A stretch of DNA of 64,000 nucleotides. Source: Chamaecrista fasciculata (lineage: Eukaryota > Streptophyta > Magnoliopsida > Fabales > Fabaceae). A program made the translations under genes and the position numbers. The notes below the pieces were generated by a model. The model did no database searches and was not told the DNA's origin. It saw nothing but the letters and a program-made list of their open reading frames with translations. Shown here in pieces: positions 55,904-64,000 of the stretch. How positions within the stretch are numbered: the stretch's first letter is position 1; each line of letters opens with the position of its first letter. The stretch lies in contig QANZ01055250.1 in assembly GCA_003254925.1 (NCBI GenBank), positions 160,194 through 224,193 of the forward strand. The letters run 5' to 3'.

Positions 55904-58900
55904 ATGTTGGTTTCAGGAGCGTTACCCTTGGTTCCCATATCCTCAATTCACCGACCAGATTCAAACTCTAAATCTTCATCTTCATCTTCTTCTTCTTCTT
56001 CTTCTTCTTCTTCTTCCAAGCCACCTAGAAATTCTCTTCTTCCTCCTCGCTCTTCAACCTCTGCATCTTCACCTTCCATCGATGCTACTACTATTTCTGG
56101 TACCCAACGTCCCAATCACACTGATAACGATAATGCCAACAAGACTTCTTCTTCCACTACTCAGAAATTCACATATAGCAGAGCCTCACCTTCTGTCAGA
56201 TGGCCCCACTTGAAACTCCCAGATTCCTACCCTTCCACGCTCACCCATGTCGAAGACAAGGAGTACGCTTCTTCTTCTTCTTCTTCTTCTTCCAAAAGGA
56301 TTGAAGCTGCAAATTTCGATTCCAAAGCGGAAACTGAGAAACCAGACGAGGGTTCGCCATTGGATGTCAACGACGAAACTCAGGAAGCATTGGGGAGAGT
56401 GAGCAAGACGAGGGTGAAGAAAATGAACAAATTAGCACTCAAAAGAGCCAAGGATTGGAGGGAGAGAGTCCGGTATTTGACAGAGAGGATACTCGCGTTG
56501 AAGTCGGAGGAGTTCGTCGCCGACGTGTTAGATGACCGGAAAGTTCAAATGACGCCGACGGATTTCTGCTTTGTGGTGAAATCCGTGGGGCAATCTAGCT
56601 GGCAACGCGCGCTTGAAGTCTACGAATGGTTGAATTTGCGTCACTGGTACTCGCCGAACGCCAGGATGCTCGCGACTATCTTGGCTGTATTGGGAAAGGC
56701 GAATCAAGAAGCGTTGGCTGTGGAAATCTTCACGCGTGCTGAATCAGACATAGACAGTACAGTCCAAGTGTACAATGCGATGATGGGTGTGTACGCAAGG
56801 AATGGTCGTTTCAACAAGGTACACCAACTGCTCGACAAAATGCGTGAAAGAGGGTGCGAGCCAGACTTGGTGAGTTTCAATACTTTGATTAATGCTAGGA
56901 TGAAATCTGGTGCTATAACGCCTGATTTAGCACTTGAGCTTTTAGATGAAGTGAGGAGGTCCGGTCTTAGACCAGATATAATAACTTATAATACCCTGAT
57001 AAGCGCTTGTTCACGCGAATCAAATTTGGAGGAAGCTATTAAGATATTTAGTGATATGGAGAGGAACAATTGTCAACCTGATTTATGGACATACAATGCT
57101 ATGATTTCAGTGTATGGTAGATGCGGGCTTTCTGTGAAAGCCGAGCATCTGTTTAAGGAATTGGAGTCTAAAGGGTTTTTCCCGGATGCTGTGACGTATA
57201 ATTCCTTGTTGTATGCTTTTTCGAAAGAAGGAAATACAGAGAAGATAAGGGATGTTTGTGAGGAAATGGTGAAAATGGGGTTTGGCAAGGATGAGATGAC
57301 ATACAACACTATCATAAGCATGCATGGAAAGCATGGCCAACTTGACCAGGCATTGCAGCTTTACAGAGATATGAAGTTGTCTGGCCGAAATCCTGATGCT
57401 GTTACATATACTGTTTTGGTAGATTCACTTGGAAAAGCTAATAAGATAGAGGAAGCTGCGAATGTTATGTCGGAAATGTTGGATGCAGGAGTGAAGCCCA
57501 CTTTGCATACATATAGTGCTTTAATCTGTGGTTATGCCAAGGCCGGAAAGCGAGGGGAGGCTGAGGAGACATTTAATTGCATGCTTAAGTCAGGGATCAA
57601 AGCTGATCGTTTAGCATATTCAGTTATGTTGGATATCTTTCTGAGGTTCAATGAGATAAAAAAGGCAATGATGTTGTATCAGGAAATGGTTCGTGAAGGT
57701 TTTGCTCCAGATGCTGCTCTTTATGAGACCATGCTACGAGCCCTTGTGAGGGAAAACAAGTGGGAAGTTGTGGATGATATTGTGAGAGATATGGAAGAAT
57801 TAAGTGGTATGAATCCACAAGTTATTTCTTCTGTTCTTGTGAAAGGAGAATGTTATGATCATGCGGCAAAGACTTTGAGGGTTGCCATCTGCCAGGGCTA
57901 TGAATTGGATCATGAGAATCTGTTATCAATCATGAGTTCATATAGTTCTTCTTCTAGATACTCAGAAGCATGTGAATTGCTTGAGTTCTTGAGAGAGAAG
58001 TCTCCGGATTCTAATCAACTAATAACAGAGGCACTCATCATTATACTTTGCAAGGCTCAGAAGTTAGATGCTGCCTTGGACGAATACAGAAATAAAGCGG
58101 CACTAGGTTTGTATAGTAGAAGTTGTACTATGTATGAGTCTCTTATCCAGGAATGCAAGCAGAATGAGTTCTTTGACTTGGCTTCTCAAATTTTCTCTGA
58201 CATGAGATTCAATGGTGTTGAGCCTTCTATCTGTCTATACCAGGTCATGGCTTCTGTCTACTGTATTATGGGATTCCCTGAGACAGCCCACCATTTGTTA
58301 TATTATGCTGAGAAAAAAGGTGTTGTACTTGAAAATGTATCTGTTTATACTGATATTATTGAGGCCTATGGAAAGTTAAAGCTATGGCAAAAGGCAGAAA
58401 GTTTAGTGGGAAGTGTTAAGCAAAGATATTCAACATTGGATAGAAAGATATGGAATGCATTAATACATGCTTACGCCTTTAGTGGTTGTTACGAGCGAGC
58501 TAGAGCTATTTTCAATACAATGATGAGGGATGGTCCTTCTCCAACTGTTGACTCCATAAATGGCCTATTAAAAGCTTTAATTGTTGATGGGAGACTTGAT
58601 GAACTTTATGTGGTTATCCAGGAACTGCAAGATATGGGGTTCAAGATCAGTAAGAGTTCCATACTGATGATGCTTGAAGCCTTTGCCGAGGCAGGAAACT
58701 TATTTGAGGTGCAGAAGATATACCATGGAATGAAAGCTGCAGGTTATTTTCCGAACATGCATGTTTATAGAATTATGTTGAGATTATTGTGTAAAGGTAA
58801 ACGTGTAAGGGATGTTGAAGCCATGTTACGTGAGATGGAAGAGGCAGGATTTAAGCCTGATATTGAAATTTGGAATTCTGTACTTAAATTATATTCTGGT

Positions 58901-61779
58901 ATTGAGGATTTTAAAAAGATGGCTGTTGTTTACCAGAAGATTCAAGCTTCGGATCTAAAACCAGATCAGGAAACTTATGATACGTTAATTATAATGTACT
59001 GTAGAGATCGTAGACCAGAAGAAGGTTTGACACTGATGCATGAAATGAGAAGACTTGGTATGGAACCTAAGCTGGACACATACAAAAGCTTAATTGCAGC
59101 ATTTGGTAAGCAACAACTGTTTGAACCAGCTGAAGAACTTTTTGAGGAGCTCAGATCAAATGGTTACAAACTTGACCGCTCTTTCTATCACATAATGATG
59201 AAAAATTATAGAAATGTGGGGGATCATCGAAAAGCTGAAAATCTATTGGGTATGATGAAAGAAGCAGGAATAGAGCCTACTGTTGCCACCATGCACCTGC
59301 TTATGGTTTCTTACGGCAGCTCTGGTCAGCCTCAGGAAGCTGAAAAAGTCCTTGAAAACTTGAGAACAACTGGGATGGCTTTGGATACTCTACCTTATAG
59401 CTCTGTCATTGATGCATATCTTAGTAATGGAGATTTTAAAGCTGGAATTGAAAAGCTCGCGGCAATGAAGGAAGTAGGCTTGGAACCAGACCATAGAATA
59501 TGGACGTGCTTTATCAAAGCTGCAAGCTTCTGTCAGGGAGCCAATGAGGCCATTAATCTCTTAAATGCACTACAGGTTGCCGGGTTTGATCTTCCAATCA
59601 GGTACTCATTAATTTTCTGTACCTAGAGGAATCATTATCTGTTATAAGCATATATAAATGTCCAATTAAAGTATGCTACTTGTTCTGTAGGCTTCTGAGA
59701 GAAAAATCCGAGTTACTATTTTCAGAGGTGGACCAATATTTGGAGAGACTAGCACCTCTGGAAGACAACGCAGCCTTTAATTTTGTCAATGCTTTGGTGG
59801 ATCTCTTGTGGGCATTTGAACTTCGTGCTACTGCATCATGGGTTTTCCAATTGGCAATCAAGAAGAGCATATATCGCCATGATATCTTTAGGTAGTTATC
59901 AGAAGCTCTTTTCCTAACTTTCTAGTTCTGATATGCATTTGTTGAAGTTAGAAACTCCCAGTACATACTGGATTTTTGTGTAACTGGCTAAATGGAAAGA
60001 CATCAATAGAAAGAAGAAAAAAATGGAGGGTCCTGGTTTTGTAGAGTATTGCTTAATTTCAATAACATATGTATCTCACAGACATTCTGTTGATTTAAGT
60101 GTCTTATCACAGTTATTGCCTAGTGATACCATCTTTATATTATTAGATTGCTTGATACTTGAATCTGTGAATTGTAGAGTTGCTGAGAAGGACTGGGGCG
60201 CTGATTTTAGAAAATTGTCAGCGGGTGCAGCTCTTGTTGGTCTTACTTTATGGCTTGACCACATGCAGGTATTCAATTATGCTACGGTTCAGAACTTGCT
60301 AGGGTTGAATCGTATGATATGCTGTGCTACTAATACTGTCATTTTAACACATTTAGCAGGACTTGATAAATTTGACTAAAGGATAAAGGCATGACTTAGT
60401 ATGTTGGACATTGTATAAGGACGAGAGCAGATTGTTTTGAGTATCAATTCCGGAGACTTTTTTTATCATAGAAAACTTTTTGTCATAGACCTTTTTCTGT
60501 ATCTTAACAAATGAAAACCTTGCTATTTCTGATTGAAGGTATAGTTGTATGTTTCATGTCTTAATCTCTCTGGTTCTCCTATATCATCAATTAATGCTAC
60601 TGTTTAAGAAAGAAAATTATATAGTCACTAATCATCTAAGATTGATAATGCTCCTTTGAGATTCTATGAAAGATATAATGATGATAAAGAAAATTTAATC
60701 TTTATGGGAACCATATGTGTGTGAAGCTAGCCTGTTAATGCTACTGTTTAATTTGGGAGCTTATGCATAACAAATATGCCAAAATAATGAATCAGATTTG
60801 TCAGTAACTTTGGCCTTTCATTTGACAATTGATGTTGATTCTTTCACAAAACTAAAGCAGAATTACCTTTAAGATTCAGATTTGTTTAGCTTAAGGAGTA
60901 ATTGACATTAAAATTGCATGTTATATAAAGCCTACAGCATTATATTTAAACTGCAAAGATCACCCAAGAGCATGCTGAAACACAACCACACCTAGCCTTG
61001 CGGCATTCTTATTTTTTGATTATCTTTATTGTAGTTTGGTATTACTTTAAAAACTTGCTTGCAAACATGGATGGCTGGATTTATTTTAATTTCATGATGG
61101 GGCTTTGCAATATGAATTTTGCTATCATCATTTTATTAACAATTCCTTGTTTGTTTTTTCCCCTAACATTAGGACTTCAATATTATTGCAGGATGCCTCC
61201 TTGCAGGGCCAACCAGAGTCACCAAAATCAGTTGTGCTTATAACAGGAACAGCAGAATATAACAGGGTTTCTCTTAATAACACGTTGAAGGCATGTCTTT
61301 GGGAAATGGGTTCGCCCTTCCTTCCTTGTAAGACGCGCACTGGTGTCCTCGTAGCGAAGGCTCACTCACTCAGGATGTGGCTAAAAGACTCCCCATTTTG
61401 CTTGGATCTCGAGTTAAAAGACACCCCTTGTCTCCCAGAATTGAACTCAATGCAGCTCATTGAGGGATGCTTTATAAGACGTGGTCTTGTTCCGGCATTC
61501 AAGGACATCAGTGAGAGACTGGGAATAGTGAGTCCCAAGAAGTTTTCCAGATTGGCTCTATTACCTGATGACAAGAGGGTAAAAGCCATCGAAACCGATT
61601 TAGAGGGAAGGAAAGAGAAGTTGGAAAAACGGAAGAACATTGTTGATCCCAAAAGGCTAAGGATGATCAAGAAACTGAGGAAGAGGAAGTATATCAGGCG
61701 AGCTGTGTCAGCCGAACAAGGTGCTATTGGTATACAGAAGACATTCATAGGGATTGGTTCTAAGCAAGCAATAAAGTGA
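55904..61779 (+). CDS. EMB1270: long P-type pentatricopeptide repeat protein with SMR-like end (EMB1270-like)
   Basis: Four exons, 55904-59601, 59691-59891, 60178-60268 and 61192-61779, join in frame to about 1,525 residues (junctions ATCAG|GT, TTTAG|GT, CAG|GT; acceptors GTAG|GC, GTAG|AG, GCAG|GA). A Ser/Thr-rich, plastid-transit-like N-terminus with a poly-Ser run precedes two dozen or more P-class PPR repeats of about 35 residues (roughly residues 215-1260). After exon 1 comes a region like the SMR (small MutS-related) domain of GUN1/pTAC2-type PPRs (GAALVGLTLWL, then VVLITGTAEY), and a Lys/Arg-rich tail. Length and order match Arabidopsis At3g18110 (EMB1270), a plastid protein needed for embryo development. 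RNA binding in the plastid is inferred. The first in-frame ATG is 55904; an out-of-frame ATG at 55881 lies just upstream. Confidence 0.87.
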
Positions 61780-61933
61780 AAAACCCAAATAATATGAACT
61801 TGGAACTGTACAGATACAGATAGCAATCCTCCTCACATCATGATCTTGAACTGTGAAACACAGAACTGTTTCTTAATCAGTGTTTTGGGATAATTAGATC
61901 TGTAAATTGTGTACCATTAACAAATTGTTCATT

Positions 61934-62396
61934 TGATGGGCCTAGGGAGTCAGGTGAGTGGAAAACCTATAAGAGAAGAAACAAGGATGGGCCTAAGGGA
62001 ATTGGGCCAGCACCAAATCAGTCCCTGAGTGAGAAAAAAGAAAGGAAAAGGGGTAGTGATCAGTACGGAGAGTGGGGACAGCATTGCATAATGTTTTCTG
62101 ACACCTTAGTGGAGGTTTGGGTCTGCTGTGTGTGTGTGTGAGTGCATGCTGTATTTGTTAGGAGGGTCGTGGTTAGGGGATTCATTCAGGAATTTGGTAG
62201 GGAAATTGTTGGGAGAGTCTGGCCTCTCGAATGCCCAGTTATCTTTATATTTCTGTCTTTATTCTTGCTGTGTTTGGGTTGTGTTAGCTGCTAGTGCATC
62301 TGTAATTTGCTGGTTTGGCTGTTTTTCTTATATGTGAATGAAGTAAGAGGCTGTGTTGTAGCCTATTTTTCTGATATTCAGTACAGGAACCTATCA
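61934..62396 (+). mobile_element. 5' LTR of a Ty3/gypsy-type retrotransposon
   Basis: It ends ...CCTATCA immediately before a two-base spacer and the primer binding site. The start is placed at TGATGGGCCTAGGG to satisfy TG...CA ends and is approximate, because the 3' LTR and TSD lie outside the window. It starts about 155 bp after the EMB1270-like stop codon. Confidence 0.6.
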
Positions 62397-62397
62397 A

Positions 62398-62410
62398 TTG
62401 GTATCAGAGC
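62398..62410 (+). promoter_or_regulatory. primer binding site, initiator tRNA-Met type
   Basis: TTGGTATCAGAGC matches the complement of the 3' end of plant initiator tRNA-Met, the usual primer of many plant LTR retrotransposons. Confidence 0.87.
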
Positions 62411-62436
62411 AATCGTTCTAGTGGTCTGTGGGAAGA

Positions 62437-64000
62437 ATGGAAGGAAGAGAAGCGCGCTGGGAGAAGGATATTAACCGACTTCAAGCATGTATTGTTGAGA
62501 TCAAAGAGATACTTGAGAGTAAGCTTGGCTTTTCAAAGGAGGCGGGAGAGAACTTGCCATCCAAACAAGCTAGTGGAGCTGTAGAAGATCAACACATAGC
62601 AGAGAACAATGTAGTTGCAGAACAGGGGATGAATGAAGAACAAGATCCAACCAAATATCACAAGACTCAACATGATAGTGACGATGCAGAGAATCAAAAG
62701 GTAGCAGAGAGTGTGGAGAAGAGGGTGGAACAGAGAACCGTAGAAGAGAATGACTTGGACAAGTATTGTAAGCTTGAACTTCCAATCTTTAATGGAGAAC
62801 TTCCGATCTGTGATGGAGAGGATCCACGAGGATGGATTTTCAGAGTTGAAGGTTATTTCTCGATTAACATGATTCTGGAAGCCAAAAAAATGGAAGACAT
62901 TACTGTGTGTCTTGAGGGAAAAGCGTTGAACTGGTTTCAGTGGATGGAAGTGAGAAAACCATGGGAGGTGTGGATAGAATTCAAGAATAAGGGGCGGGGA
63001 TGTTTTCAAAAGTCACAAATTGACAACCAATATGCGTTGCTGATGTCTATACTGCAAGATGGAGGAGTGGAAGAACATAGGCAGCGGTATGAGCTTCTTA
63101 CGGCGCCATTGAAGCTTGCTAATGAGGAATTGCTAATAGGAACTTTCCAGAATGGAGTCAAAAGGAGAAATAGGGCTGAATTCAGATTGGGTAAGACCCA
63201 AGACTTATTAAAAACAGCCCAAAAGATTGAAGAGAAAAACAGAGTCCTCAAAGAAATTAAAATAGCAAAGGGATTAAATCAGCCCAAGGTACGTATTGGG
63301 CCGAACTTGGTGAGCCCAAAACCTATCTTCAGCAATACTTCTGGTTTGGCCGAATTATTCAGAGGCTCAAAGACGTCCAGCGTGAGCAGCAACGACGAAG
63401 TGAAGACCCATGGCGAACGAACGCTACCCACTCCGCAGCTACCCACTTCGTCCACACCGCCGACCTCGTCTTCTTCTTCCAAAGCTCGAGTTGACTCATA
63501 TCGCAGGTTGACGGAGGAGGCAGTGGCCAAGCGACGTGATCAAGGCTTGTGCTATCGCTGCGATGAGAACGACTCCCATGGGCTTCGATGCAAGAACAAG
63601 TCGCTGCACGTCATCCTCTTGTCTGATGGGATTGTTGAGGTCGTCGAGGTGGAGGAGGATGGAATCCATGAAGAAGAGAGGATGGAGGCTGACGGAACAC
63701 ACCTGTCTTTTGGTGATGATCATACCGTGAGTGGAACTAAGGAATGGAAGAGGGTTGTTTTGGAGCTACAGGGCTTGAAGGTACAACAAAAATTTTATTT
63801 ATTTGATCCGAGTGGAGTTGACATAGTGCTTGGAGTGGAATGGCTAGAATCATGGGGAGAGGGTAAAGTTAATGGGAAACAACTCACTGCGAAAATCAAA
63901 ATTGAGGATAAAGCGTTTTGTCTTCAAGGGGATCCATCCTTAAACAAAATGTTAGCTTCTGTCAAGTTGACTTTGAAGTCAGTTAACACAAGAGAGAAAG
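62437..64000 (+). CDS. retrotransposon gag-pol polyprotein, 5' part (runs off the window)
   Basis: One open frame of at least 521 codons starts 27 bp after the primer binding site and continues past the edge. It contains an N-terminal charged coiled-coil region, a Retrotrans_gag-type domain (ALNWFQWME ... QRYELLTAPL, about residues 165-250), a Ser/Pro linker, and a zinc knuckle with C372, C375, H381 and C385 (C-x2-C-x5-H-x3-C, offset from the usual x4/x4). The conserved GVDIVLGVEWL that follows the protease in Ty3/gypsy elements is present near residue 460. The stretch between the knuckle and this motif is short and shows no D-S/T-G protease active site, so the protease appears to have an in-frame deletion. 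Confidence 0.85.
   Translation, partial: MEGREARWEKDINRLQACIVEIKEILESKLGFSKEAGENLPSKQASGAVEDQHIAENNVVAEQGMNEEQDPTKYHKTQHDSDDAENQKVAESVEKRVEQRTVEENDLDKYCKLELPIFNGELPICDGEDPRGWIFRVEGYFSINMILEAKKMEDITVCLEGKALNWFQWMEVRKPWEVWIEFKNKGRGCFQKSQIDNQYALLMSILQDGGVEEHRQRYELLTAPLKLANEELLIGTFQNGVKRRNRAEFRLGKTQDLLKTAQKIEEKNRVLKEIKIAKGLNQPKVRIGPNLVSPKPIFSNTSGLAELFRGSKTSSVSSNDEVKTHGERTLPTPQLPTSSTPPTSSSSSKARVDSYRRLTEEAVAKRRDQGLCYRCDENDSHGLRCKNKSLHVILLSDGIVEVVEVEEDGIHEEERMEADGTHLSFGDDHTVSGTKEWKRVVLELQGLKVQQKFYLFDPSGVDIVLGVEWLESWGEGKVNGKQLTAKIKIEDKAFCLQGDPSLNKMLASVKLTLKSVNTREK

Noticed and set aside
1..64000. CRISPR arrays, operons, ribosome binding sites
   Set aside because: The window is plant nuclear DNA; the tandem repeats seen lack regular spacers and the genes carry spliceosomal introns.

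Overview
The window is nuclear DNA of a flowering plant, most likely a eudicot. It shows spliced genes with GT-AG introns, plastid-targeted plant families, very AT-rich spacers and a dense load of plant-type transposons. I cannot name the species. Unresolved bases sit at 1663, 28267 and 31616.

Eight protein-coding genes are supported. From left to right they are: a DUF1218 (Modifying-Wall-Lignin type) membrane protein (1838-4901, minus); a plastid PDZ-rubredoxin protein that looks like ENH1 (8857-11921, minus); two tandem pepsin-like aspartic proteases of the CDR1/nepenthesin type (17421-19343 and 21186-22439, plus), one with an intron and one without; a small LEA-like protein (30336-34712, plus) with a 4-kb intron; two intronless DYW-type pentatricopeptide repeat (PPR) proteins (38927-41467, EMB2261-like, and 44340-46643, both minus); and a very long P-type PPR protein resembling EMB1270 (55904-61779, plus). 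The right edge enters a Ty3/gypsy-type LTR retrotransposon (61934 to the end), whose gag-pol frame runs off the window.

Broken gene pieces lie between them: a phosphofructokinase fragment (38405-38845), a second scrap of the EMB1270-like gene (43842-44095), a terpene-synthase relic (52225-52951), a LINE reverse-transcriptase tail (42775-43290), a possible histone-deacetylase exon (26632-26712), and a cationic amino-acid transporter fragment captured inside a Mutator-like element with long terminal repeats (36123-37478).

Most remaining sequence is mobile DNA that can be delimited by target-site duplications (TSDs): Mutator-like elements with 9-10 bp TSDs, hAT-like MITEs with 8 bp TSDs, tRNA-derived SINEs with 17-18 bp TSDs, a LINE-like retroposon with a 14 bp TSD, and one probable Helitron. 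The most unusual pattern is a set of eight insertions that consist only of a poly(A) tract plus about 4-8 more bases. Each is bracketed by a 12-15 bp direct repeat, as if only the extreme 3' tail of a retroposon had been integrated. The genes do not form a pathway. The DUF1218, ENH1-like and LEA-like genes look like a conserved linkage group also found in Arabidopsis, and the three PPR genes form an organelle-RNA cluster.
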